In this document: one piece after another, positions 1 to 7,536 of the stretch
How positions within the stretch are numbered: the stretch's first letter is position 1
Layout of the letters: the number at the start of each line of letters is the position of its first letter
Assembly (NCBI GenBank): GCA_903921945.1
Contig: CAIXSC010000712.1
Coordinates: 1-21,960, forward strand
Length of the DNA: 21,960 nt
Direction: 5' to 3'
Origin: an uncultured Planctomycetaceae bacterium
GTDB taxonomy: Bacteria > Planctomycetota > Planctomycetia > Pirellulales > Pirellulaceae
Translations under genes and position numbers: made by a program
Notes under the pieces: generated by a model
The model's database searches: none
Seen by the model: only the letters and a program-made list of their open reading frames with translations
Told to the model about the DNA's origin: nothing

Positions 1-974
1 CCATGGCCCGACTCGCGTACCGCCTCCGAGTCTGCTGGAAGTGGCGCAGGGCATTCTTTGAGCACCGTCCATTCCCATTCGCGCACGGAAATCTCGTCGT
101 CCACCTCTGTGCGGCGGCCAATCAATAAATCGCGTGGACAGGCGCCGAACAGATCGGCACGGGGCGTCAAGAGCCATTCGGCATGAATATCGCGGATCGG
201 ATCGTCGCTGTCCTGGAACCGGTCGCTCAGCAGCGCCTCCGCCAGGAAATCCAGCAAGCGGTCGTATAACACCGCTTGGTCGTCCACCCTCAAGAGCGAG
301 GCTCGGATCTTGCGCTGTTGCGCGACGAGCCGCAACCATTCCGTCGCGACCCCGTTAGGGTGACGAACACTGTCCGCTGCAAAGCCATCGGGTAACAACG
401 TCCACGAGGGTCCGAGGCTGTAGCGGGTCACGACCTCGCGGTCGGGGTTATCCTCGACGTACGTCACGCGATCGGCGGCTTCCACTCGGAACCCCAGCCC
501 TTGGGCCACGACCACTCGGGCAGGTAAATCGATCAATAGACCGCTTTGGGGCACCATCGCAGCCGGCAAGTGCGTCGCCGCAATCGATACCCGCTCGGCG
601 GCCAGGGACGGCCCGTGGTGCCAGGAGGTAACCGCCTCGCTTGCGAGTGCTCCGGCCACCGCCGTACCGGCGGGCGCAGACAACACCGCAACGCCTGTTG
701 GCACCGCTGCCTGGGATCGGGCCGAGTCTCCCGGGGTTGGTCCAGGCTGGCCTGTGGTAGCGTGGGTAGGGCAATTGAGAATGACGGGGTCGAAATCCTC
801 AAGCAGCGATCGATCGCCAATCCGCTTTGCGAAACGGCTGAGCGCCAGATCGAGTTCCACGAGCGTGGTCGGATTGGCCGACAGTGCCGCGACAATGGCT
901 CGCGCGAACAGCGGAGAAACTTGGCCACGCAGCGAGCGATGCGGGTCGCTCAACAAGACATCGACAAGAGCCAT
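1..974 (-). CDS. Hypothetical protein, cut by the left window edge (N-terminal 324 residues)
   Basis: This frame is open from an ATG at 974-972 down to base 1, so the C-terminus lies outside the window. The start is well supported: the minus strand carries AAGGAG (plus-strand 984-989) nine bases upstream. The protein begins MALVDVLLSDPHRSLRGQVS. It has no signal peptide or obvious membrane segment and is rich in Ala, Leu, Asp and Arg. I do not recognise the family. Two parts stand out. One is a Pro/Ala-rich low-complexity stretch around residues 70-105. The other is a segment encoded at about 147-182, where the pattern WLLTP..(7)..CPRDLL resembles the W-L-x-T-P-x-x-x-L-x-G-x-x-P-x-D/E-L-L signature of the Xre/MbcA/ParS toxin-binding domain. 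That similarity is by eye only, and the usual PN is PR here. It is transcribed away from the next gene, so nothing from context indicates a role. Confidence 0.72.
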   Translation of the reverse strand, partial: MALVDVLLSDPHRSLRGQVSPLFARAIVAALSANPTTLVELDLALSRFAKRIGDRSLLEDFDPVILNCPTHATTGQPGPTPGDSARSQAAVPTGVAVLSAPAGTAVAGALASEAVTSWHHGPSLAAERVSIAATHLPAAMVPQSGLLIDLPARVVVAQGLGFRVEAADRVTYVEDNPDREVVTRYSLGPSWTLLPDGFAADSVRHPNGVATEWLRLVAQQRKIRASLLRVDDQAVLYDRLLDFLAEALLSDRFQDSDDPIRDIHAEWLLTPRADLFGACPRDLLIGRRTEVDDEISVREWEWTVLKECPAPLPADSEAVRESGH

Positions 975-1323
975 GGGACGAAACTCCTTGATCGAAACGG
1001 AGGCCCCCGCGGTTCCTAAAACTTTGGGTGCCGGCCGCTCGATTCCGTTTGCCCCACGAAATCGCTGGAAATGTACGCGTGTGGACATTTCGCGGGCAAG
1101 CATCTGTCCTGGGCAAAAAATCTGCGGGTGTTCTGAAAGATCCGCGGGAGATTGTCGGAGCCAAGCGATTGGGTTTGTCTGGCGGCGCTGACGAGCTTTC
1201 GTCCGGCAAGGTTCGTCGAGCCTGTGACGGTCGTGGCTTTTCGCGGCCCTGTGGCAGCCGCCCGGGCGGTCGGTGGCCGGCTACAATTCGGGCGAAACAA
1301 CCCCCGGCAATCCCCACGGGTCC
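975..1323. other. Divergent intergenic region, no gene seen
   Basis: This stretch separates the minus-strand hypothetical gene from the plus-strand vsr-like gene. Several short frames are open here, but none has a ribosome binding site or recognisable sequence. The only defined element is the Shine-Dalgarno AAGGAG of the left-hand gene (plus-strand 984-989). A TACAAT hexamer at 1282-1287 lies 37 bases before the vsr-like start, but no convincing -35 box is correctly spaced from it. Promoters for both flanking genes presumably lie here. Confidence 0.6.
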
Positions 1324-1776
1324 ATGGATCACCTGACTCCCGCCGAACGCAGCCAACTGATGTCGCGAGTCCGCGGCAAGGACACCGCCCCCGAGCGGCT
1401 CGTCCGGTCGTTGGTCCACCGACTCGGGTACCGCTATCGACTGCATGTCCGCGATATGCCGGGGAGGCCGGACTTGGTGTTGCCCCGGTTTCGCGCGGTG
1501 ATCCTCGTCCACGGCTGCTTTTGGCATCAACATCACTGCCCGGCCGGCGACCGGATTCCGAAGACGCGTGTGGACTATTGGCGAGCAAAGCTCGAAGGAA
1601 ATGTGCGACGCGATGCCCGGCAGCGGCGCGAACTCAAACGCCTGGGGTGGCGAGTGCTTGTGATTTGGGAATGCGAAGCCGAGCGGCATTCACCCGAGCG
1701 GCTCGCTCGCCGTATCATCCGGTTTCTCGAGTCGGACGGCACGCCGCGCGGGTCGTGTCCGCCGCCGACAACCTAG
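1324..1776 (+). CDS. vsr: Very short patch repair (Vsr-type) DNA mismatch endonuclease
   Basis: The 150-residue product matches the Vsr family along its whole length, at the usual family size. Vsr enzymes nick beside T:G mismatches formed when 5-methylcytosine deaminates. Visible motifs are MSRVRGKDTAPE at the N-terminus with Glu24, GRPD with Asp50 (equivalent to the metal-binding catalytic Asp51 of the E. coli enzyme), GCFWHQHHC with Cys65, His68, His70 and Cys72 (catalytic His and zinc ligands), and VIWEC with Cys117, the fourth zinc ligand. The frame extends upstream to an ATG at 1273. I chose 1324 because family homology starts there; neither start has a strong ribosome binding site. No C5-cytosine methyltransferase, its usual neighbour, is in the window. 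The epimerase gene starts 22 bases after the stop and may be co-transcribed. Confidence 0.93.
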   Translation: MDHLTPAERSQLMSRVRGKDTAPERLVRSLVHRLGYRYRLHVRDMPGRPDLVLPRFRAVILVHGCFWHQHHCPAGDRIPKTRVDYWRAKLEGNVRRDARQRRELKRLGWRVLVIWECEAERHSPERLARRIIRFLESDGTPRGSCPPPTT

Positions 1777-1798
1777 TTTTCTTCGGAGCCTGCCTTTC

Positions 1799-2734
1799 AT
1801 GAGCGACGATGTGCGCGTTTTGGTCACGGGTGGCAGCGGTTTTGTCGGCACGTGGGCGCTCAAGGAACTGCTGGAACGCGGAGCCACACCGGTGGTGCTT
1901 GACAATCGACCGGCCCCGGAAAGATGGCGTCGAGTGCTCGGCGACGCCGCCGCGCGGGTCGTTGTCTCGCCCGTGTCGCTGCTCGATCGCGACGCGCTCG
2001 TCCAGCTCCTTACCACCGAGCGTATCACGCATATCATCCATTTGGCCGCGTGGCTCACGCCCGAATGCCAAAGCGATCCCTATCGCGGTTGCGAGATCAA
2101 CGTGCTGGGCAGTGTGGCTGTTTTCGATGCCGCGCGGTTGGCTGGCAAGGTCCAGTCGATTGTTTATGCCAGCTCTTACGCGATCTACGGCCCGGAACAG
2201 CCGGAGATCGATTCGATGACCAATAAACCGCCGACGTTTTACGGAGCTTTCAAGCAAGCTTTCGACGGTATCGCCGATCAGTACGCGCGCCATTTCGCGA
2301 TCCGCTCCATCGCCATCCGCCCCCATGTTGTCTACGGTCCTGAACGCGACCAGGGACTCACGGCCGGTCCGTCGTTGGCCTGTCGAGCGGCGGCTCGGGG
2401 TGAGCCTTACACGATCGGGTATCGTGGCGTGGTTGGCTACGACTACGTCGAGGACGTGGCCCGGGCGTTCGTGGAGTCGACTTTTTATTGTCCGCCAGGA
2501 TTCGCCGGATTTGAAATGCCCAGTTGTTCGGCGACCACGGAACAGTTCGTCGCGGCGCTTGAGGAGGTGGAACCGTCCGCTCGCGGACTGATTCAGGTCG
2601 CGGGGCCTACGATACCCGCGAACATTCCGCCTCAACCGGTTGCCATCTCGAAATTGTTCCCCGATTGGCGCCCCACTTCCTTGAAAGACGGAATTCGCCG
2701 GACGATCGATTTTTACCGTCCACACGCGCCGTAA
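1799..2734 (+). CDS. NAD-dependent epimerase/dehydratase (extended SDR family)
   Basis: This 311-residue protein is an extended short-chain dehydrogenase/reductase, a family that mostly epimerises, dehydrates or reduces nucleotide sugars and related carbonyl compounds in the cytosol. The N-terminal Rossmann signature GGSGFVG (residues 11-17) binds NAD(P). An acidic residue after the second strand (VVLDNRPAP) suggests NAD preference. IIHLAAW is the usual H-L-A-A motif near the cofactor, and the catalytic Tyr148-x3-Lys152 lies in FYGAFKQ. RPHVVYGPER is the typical substrate-side motif. The length matches the family. The ATG at 1799 has GGAG at 1785-1788 with good spacing. The substrate cannot be told from sequence, and the neighbouring genes do not form a sugar pathway. 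Confidence 0.9.
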   Translation: MSDDVRVLVTGGSGFVGTWALKELLERGATPVVLDNRPAPERWRRVLGDAAARVVVSPVSLLDRDALVQLLTTERITHIIHLAAWLTPECQSDPYRGCEINVLGSVAVFDAARLAGKVQSIVYASSYAIYGPEQPEIDSMTNKPPTFYGAFKQAFDGIADQYARHFAIRSIAIRPHVVYGPERDQGLTAGPSLACRAAARGEPYTIGYRGVVGYDYVEDVARAFVESTFYCPPGFAGFEMPSCSATTEQFVAALEEVEPSARGLIQVAGPTIPANIPPQPVAISKLFPDWRPTSLKDGIRRTIDFYRPHAP

Positions 2735-2770
2735 CGGATCTCGGATCCAGACGCTCAGCCGTGTCGAGTG

Positions 2771-2800
2771 TTTACAGCACCAACGCCGCCAAGTCACAAT
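2771..2800 (+). promoter_or_regulatory. Candidate sigma-70-type promoter before the DUF1549/DUF1553 gene
   Basis: TTTACA at 2771-2776 (five of six to TTGACA) is followed after 18 bases by CACAAT at 2795-2800 (four of six to TATAAT). It lies after the epimerase stop and 43 bases before the chosen ATG at 2843. If real, it rules out the longer reading that begins at 2768. It was found by inspection only. Confidence 0.35.
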
Positions 2801-2842
2801 AACCGGTCATCCTACCCACCCACCTACGCGAAGAGTCTTCCG

Positions 2843-5800
2843 ATGCCGTCCCGCCTCGCTTGCGGACTTGCCCGCCGACTTTTCCACGTTCTTCTTCTCC
2901 GGCTTGCGTCTCGTTGCTTCGCTGCTCGCTGGGCCTGGTCGCCGCGCCTGGCTTGTCGCGAATGGCTCGGCCGGCTGGCGTGGGCTGCCGCTGTGAGCGG
3001 CGTGTTGTTCGCCATGCTGAGCGTGCGCCTCGCCACGGCCGTTGGGGCCGATCCGTCACCGAAACCGGTCAGCAAGCCGCTGTTCGAGGACCACATCCTC
3101 CCGATCCTGAAAGCTCGCTGCTTTCGCTGCCACGCGGGGGCCGAACCGGCGAGCGGTTTGCGTGTCACGTCGCGCGCCGAGCTGCTCGCGGGCGGCGAGT
3201 CCGGGCCGGCCATCCGACTCGGGGCGGCCGAATCGAGCTTGATTTGGGTGAAGATTGCCAGCGGTGAAATGCCGCAAGGCGGTCCGCCGCTTTCCGCCGG
3301 CGAAAAGGGGCTCCTTCGCGTGTGGATCAACGAAGGCGCGCCGACCTCCGCCCCAGTCACCACTGCCGGCACAGGCACGCCACAAGCCGGTCAAGCTGGC
3401 ACGCCACAAGCTGGCACGCCACAAGACGGCACGCCAGCCGCCGGCTCGCGGCCCGCATCGGCCGTCATGCCCATGCCGACGCATTGGTCGTTCCTTCCGC
3501 CTGTGCGGCCCGCCATTCCCGACTCTCGAGTTCGGGATACGGTGTCCACGACGACCGTGAATTCGAATGGACCGAGTCCGATGAAAGCGGGTCCTGAGGC
3601 TACGGAGTCGCCGCGAACGGCCGTCGACGCTTTCATTCTGGAAACGCTGCGGGAGAAAGGACTGGCGGGGGCCGGGCCTGCTGGCCGAGCCATTTTGCTG
3701 CGTCGAGTCACGTTCGCGCTTCTGGGCCTGCCGCCGCGAGTCGAGGATATCGCCGATTTTTCCGCGGATGAAACGCCGGATGCCTGGGAGCGCCAACTCG
3801 ATAGGTTGCTGGCCAATCCGCAGTATGGAGAACGCTGGGGCCGGCATTGGCTCGATCTTGCAGGCTACGCCGATTCGGCCGGAATCTTGAACGAGGACAA
3901 GCCGATCGCCAACGCCTACCGCTACCGCGACTATGTGATCCGGTCGCTCAACGCGGACAAGGCCTACGATCGATTCCTGCAAGAGCAATTGGCAGGCGAC
4001 GAGCTGTCCGATTACTGGACTGTTTATGAGACCCAAGAGCGGCTGCCCGAGGCGGTCGTCGAAGCGGTAACGGCCACCGGGTATCTCCGGTGCGCAGCCG
4101 ACGCGAGCCGTCCCGATTTCGCCTCGATCAAGAACGCGGACGCGCAGTATTTCTATCCGACCATTAACGATACGCTGCAGATCATCGCTTCTTCGACGAT
4201 GGGGCTGACTTTGCAGTGCGCCCGTTGCCATAGCCACAAATACGATCCGATTCCGCAAACGGACTACTACCGCATGCAGGCGGTGTTGATGACCGCATTC
4301 CGCCCGAAGCAGTGGATTCCGCAAATGGATCGCAAACTGCCTGTGGCGACGCGGGCCGAGCAAAAGTCGGCCGAGGCAGCCAACACGCAGCTTGACAAAC
4401 GCATCGCCTCGATCCGGCAGGAATTGGTTCAGCTGAAGGCTACGTACGCCGAGCGATTGTTCGAAAACCGGCTTGCGCAAGTGTCGGAACCGATTCGGGC
4501 GGACGTGAAGACCAGTTTCACGAAGTCGGCCAAGGATCGTTCTCCTATCGAAGCCTATTTGGCGGACAAGTTCCAAGCTGCGCTTCGGCCCGACGATAAG
4601 ACACTCGATAAGCTGCTCCCGGAAACCTTTGCCGACTACAAACAGGCGGTCGACAAGCAGGGCCAGGCGATAGCTGCCGCCGAACGCGAGCGGATTCGAT
4701 TCGACGAACTGCGAGCGTTGTACGATCTGCCGGGCGATGTGGTGACGCCCGTCTTGCGCCGGGGCGATCCGTTAACGCCGGGCGATCCGGTGGAACCTGG
4801 GGTTTTGTCGGCCGTGGCGGCGCCCGAACCGTTCCAATGGCCACGCGCCAGCACCGCCATTTCCGGCGATTCCGCCGCGGGCGATGGGGCCACTCGCAGC
4901 GGCCCGGCAGTCAGCCATGCCACGTCAACGGCCACGCCAAACCAGGAAAAGACCAGTGGCCGACGGCTGGCCTTCGCCCGTTGGCTCACGCAACCCCGAC
5001 ATCCGCTGACCGCGCGTGTGCTTGTCAATCGTGTTTGGCTACAGCATTTCGGGGAAGGGTTGGTAGCGACTCCGGAAGATTTCGGAGTGCTTGGCTCGGC
5101 GCCTTCGCATCCTCGGCTGTTGGACTGGTTGGCCTGCGAGTTCGCCGACAGCGGTTGGAGTTTGAAATCGCTCCATCGCGTGCTGCTTTCGTCCGCTGTG
5201 TACCGCCAATCGTCCTCGGTCTCGGCTGCGGCCGAAGACGCGGGACGGGCTGTCGACCCGGGTAATCGGCTGTTGTGGAAACAGCGATTGCGGCGTTTGG
5301 AGGCCGAGCCGCTCCGCGACGCGATGCTCGCGGCCGCAGGAACGCTCGACCACAGTTTGTATGGGCCGCCGATTCCCGTCGCGCGCCGAGGCGATGGCGA
5401 GGTGAATGTGGCGGACGGAGCCAACGCGCGGCGTCGTTCCATCTATCTACAGATTTTGCGTCTCGCGCCCGTCACGCTGTTGCAATCGCACGACCAACCG
5501 ATCATGGCGGTGAACTGCACGCGACGCGGCCAATCGACGGTCGCGACGCAAGCACTCACGCTGCTCAACAGCGACTCGGTCGCCGCCGCCGCCCGCGATT
5601 TAGCAGAACGGGCCTGCGCCGCGAATGTCGGGGACGGATCGGTCGAATCCGCGATTCGCTATTTGGGCCTGTCCGCTTGGTCGCGGGATTTCACGGCGGA
5701 AGAGACGGCCGAACTGAAGCAGTTCCTCGCTCGACAAGCGGCGGCCTACGCCGCCACCGGGTCTCAACCGGCTGGCTCGACCGCTGGCCCCACCGCCGAA

Positions 5801-5872
5801 CAGGAACGCAAAGCTTGGCACGATCTAGCGCACATGCTGCTAGCCGCGAACGAATTCGTTTATATCGACTGA
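2843..5872 (+). CDS. Planctomycete cytochrome-like exported protein, PSCyt1-DUF1549-DUF1553
   Basis: The 1009-residue product has the classical order of this planctomycete family. A hydrophobic export segment lies at about residues 48-68. A PSCyt1 (cytochrome C-like) domain follows with the haem-binding motif CFRCH at 93-97. DUF1549 (PSCyt2) spans about 260-470 and contains a second CxxCH, CARCH at 459-463, within the family phrase CHSHKYDPIP. DUF1553 (PSD1) begins near 707 and runs to the C-terminus (RVLVNRVWLQHFGEGLV, then SAVYRQSS). A charged coiled-coil-like region separates the two DUFs. The two motifs suggest covalent haem c outside the cytoplasmic membrane; the biochemical role of the family is not established. 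A Gly-Thr-Pro-Gln-Ala linker repeat lies after the first domain. The frame is open upstream to 2768; I chose 2843 because of the promoter candidate. The partner DUF1501 gene follows after 84 bases. Confidence 0.93.
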   Translation: MPSRLACGLARRLFHVLLLRLASRCFAARWAWSPRLACREWLGRLAWAAAVSGVLFAMLSVRLATAVGADPSPKPVSKPLFEDHILPILKARCFRCHAGAEPASGLRVTSRAELLAGGESGPAIRLGAAESSLIWVKIASGEMPQGGPPLSAGEKGLLRVWINEGAPTSAPVTTAGTGTPQAGQAGTPQAGTPQDGTPAAGSRPASAVMPMPTHWSFLPPVRPAIPDSRVRDTVSTTTVNSNGPSPMKAGPEATESPRTAVDAFILETLREKGLAGAGPAGRAILLRRVTFALLGLPPRVEDIADFSADETPDAWERQLDRLLANPQYGERWGRHWLDLAGYADSAGILNEDKPIANAYRYRDYVIRSLNADKAYDRFLQEQLAGDELSDYWTVYETQERLPEAVVEAVTATGYLRCAADASRPDFASIKNADAQYFYPTINDTLQIIASSTMGLTLQCARCHSHKYDPIPQTDYYRMQAVLMTAFRPKQWIPQMDRKLPVATRAEQKSAEAANTQLDKRIASIRQELVQLKATYAERLFENRLAQVSEPIRADVKTSFTKSAKDRSPIEAYLADKFQAALRPDDKTLDKLLPETFADYKQAVDKQGQAIAAAERERIRFDELRALYDLPGDVVTPVLRRGDPLTPGDPVEPGVLSAVAAPEPFQWPRASTAISGDSAAGDGATRSGPAVSHATSTATPNQEKTSGRRLAFARWLTQPRHPLTARVLVNRVWLQHFGEGLVATPEDFGVLGSAPSHPRLLDWLACEFADSGWSLKSLHRVLLSSAVYRQSSSVSAAAEDAGRAVDPGNRLLWKQRLRRLEAEPLRDAMLAAAGTLDHSLYGPPIPVARRGDGEVNVADGANARRRSIYLQILRLAPVTLLQSHDQPIMAVNCTRRGQSTVATQALTLLNSDSVAAAARDLAERACAANVGDGSVESAIRYLGLSAWSRDFTAEETAELKQFLARQAAAYAATGSQPAGSTAGPTAEQERKAWHDLAHMLLAANEFVYID
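3374..3439 (+). repeat. 15-base in-frame tandem repeat coding a GTPQA linker
   Basis: Units of GGCACGCCACAAGCT type recur at 3374, 3398, 3413 and 3428, with the last unit degenerate. They encode GTPQAG-like units inside the linker between the PSCyt1 and DUF1549 domains. The near-identity of the copies suggests recent expansion by slippage. The linker is probably flexible and exported. Confidence 0.85.
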
Positions 5873-5956
5873 ACCGGCAATCCTAGCTGATGGTGGACGC
5901 CGCGCCCGGCGGTGCTCGATGAAGACTCGAGCCGCTGGTATGACAGGGAGTCGCTC

Positions 5957-7441
5957 ATGCCCAAACCTTTTCGGATGAACAGCCGTATGCCAACGGATCG
6001 ATCAGCGTCGGACACACTTGGCGCGTCGCGCCGCGATTGGATGGGAAAGATGGGCGCGGGCTTTGCGGGCCTCGCGTTGGCTTCGCTCCTAAGCGAACCG
6101 TCGGCGCGGGGCCGCGAGTCGGACGCGGCGCCGCTGGACGTGCGGCCTCGTCCGCCGCACCATCCGCCGCAAGCCCGAGCGGTCATTCAGCTATTCATGC
6201 ATGGTGGCCCGAGCCAAGTGGATTTGCTGGATCCGAAACCGGAGCTCTCCAAACGCAGCGGCCAGGCGCCGCCCGATGAAGTCGCGGACGATGAAAAGCG
6301 GACCAGCTTTTTGCTGGGCAGCCCTTTCAAGTTCGCGCGGCACGGTTCGAGCGGTCTGGAGTTTTCCGAAACGCTGCCCGCGATCGCTCGACACGCGGAC
6401 GACATCGCCGTCATCCGCTCGATGTTCACCGAGCATCGCAATCATGAGCAGGCGATTTGGATGGCGAACACCGGTTTGACGGTCGCGGGCCGTCCCAATA
6501 TCGGTTCGTGGGTGGCGTATGGGTTGGGCACGGAAAACGACAGTCTCCCCGCGTATGTCGCGCTCCCCGACCCGCGCGGCTTGCCGGTGGATGGAACCCG
6601 GAACTGGTCGAGCGGTTGGCTGCCGCCGCTGTTTCAGGGGACGGCCGTGCGTTCCGAAGGCTCCCCTGTTTTGCATTTGCGGCCATCCGCCGCTCGCGAC
6701 GCGAGCGTCGAGGCTGGAAGGCTCGGGCTGCTGCGCGCCTTGAATGCGCGTCACCGTGCCGCGCGACCCGGTGAATTGGAACTCGACGCGCGCATCGCCA
6801 GCTTCGAACTGGCCGCCCGAATGCAATTGACCGCGACCGATGCGCTGGACATCGATCGCGAAACGGAGGCGACGCGCCGGTTGTACGGGCTTGATGTGGA
6901 TCGCACCCGGTCGTACGGGCGCCGCTGCTTGATGGCGCGCCGGCTCGTGGAACGCGGAGTGCGGTTCGTTCAGTTATTCATGGCCGGCCAACCCTGGGAC
7001 ACCCATGCCAACAATGTGGCTGGCACCCGTTCGTGTTGCGAGCAGACAGATGTGCCGATCGCCGGCTTGCTCACCGATCTCAAACAACGCGGCCTACTGG
7101 ATTCCACCATTGTGCAGTGGGGCGGCGAGTTCGGCCGCACCCCGACAGCCGAGACGCGTGATCCGACGAAGACGACCGGGACCGAAGGCCGCGACCATCA
7201 TCCTTACGGATTCAGCATTTGGCTGGCTGGCGGCGGCATCCGTGGCGGCTACGTGCATGGAGCGACCGATGACTTCGGCTATCGCGCCATCCATCAGCGC
7301 ACTCAGACCGCCGACTTGCATGCGACGCTCTTGCATTTGTTGGGGCTTGACCACGAGCGATTGACTTATTCGCACCATAGCCGCGATGAACGCCTGACCG
7401 ACGTTTACAAGACCCGCATCGTCCGTGAATTGCTGGCTTGA
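5957..7441 (+). CDS. DUF1501 domain-containing exported protein
   Basis: This 494-residue protein is a DUF1501 member; the family belongs to the alkaline phosphatase/sulfatase-like fold group and its substrate is unknown. Near the N-terminus, SRRDWMGKMGAGFAGLALASLL (Arg25-Arg26 then a hydrophobic stretch) is a Tat-type export signal, usual for the family. Family phrases run in order: QLFMHGGPSQVDLLDPKPEL, FKFARHGSSGLEFSETLP, EHRNHEQAIWM, QPWDTHANN, VQWGGEFGRTPTA, GRDHHPYGFSIWLAGGGI and GATDDFGY. The frame is open to 5912, but GGGAG at 5946-5950 places the start at ATG 5957. It follows the DUF1549/DUF1553 gene by 84 bases in the standard planctomycete order, so the two products probably act together outside the cytoplasmic membrane. 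No canonical terminator separates it from the next gene, only a weak stem at 7463-7479. Confidence 0.95.
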   Translation: MPKPFRMNSRMPTDRSASDTLGASRRDWMGKMGAGFAGLALASLLSEPSARGRESDAAPLDVRPRPPHHPPQARAVIQLFMHGGPSQVDLLDPKPELSKRSGQAPPDEVADDEKRTSFLLGSPFKFARHGSSGLEFSETLPAIARHADDIAVIRSMFTEHRNHEQAIWMANTGLTVAGRPNIGSWVAYGLGTENDSLPAYVALPDPRGLPVDGTRNWSSGWLPPLFQGTAVRSEGSPVLHLRPSAARDASVEAGRLGLLRALNARHRAARPGELELDARIASFELAARMQLTATDALDIDRETEATRRLYGLDVDRTRSYGRRCLMARRLVERGVRFVQLFMAGQPWDTHANNVAGTRSCCEQTDVPIAGLLTDLKQRGLLDSTIVQWGGEFGRTPTAETRDPTKTTGTEGRDHHPYGFSIWLAGGGIRGGYVHGATDDFGYRAIHQRTQTADLHATLLHLLGLDHERLTYSHHSRDERLTDVYKTRIVRELLA

Positions 7442-7462
7442 AGTCGCTTCGTCGCGACTAAA

Positions 7463-7479
7463 CCGACGAGCCGCGTCGG
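7463..7479 (+). terminator. Short hairpin after the DUF1501 gene
   Basis: CCGACG pairs with CGTCGG across the five-base loop AGCCG, 21 bases after the DUF1501 stop. No T-run follows, so it is at best a weak or factor-assisted terminator. Confidence 0.25.
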
Positions 7480-7536
7480 ACGTGCTGGCTCGCGGTCCTC
7501 ATGGCACGTCGCTACGTGAACCTTGGAGTTGCCAAA

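Noticed and set aside
1282..1287. TACAAT as a -10 box for the vsr-like gene
   Set aside because: The hexamer is good but I find no acceptable -35 box 16-18 bases upstream, so a promoter cannot be supported.
3056..4576. 506-codon open frame on the minus strand
   Set aside because: It is antisense to the DUF1549/DUF1553 gene, has no ribosome binding site or known motif, and its composition follows from the codon bias of the opposite strand.
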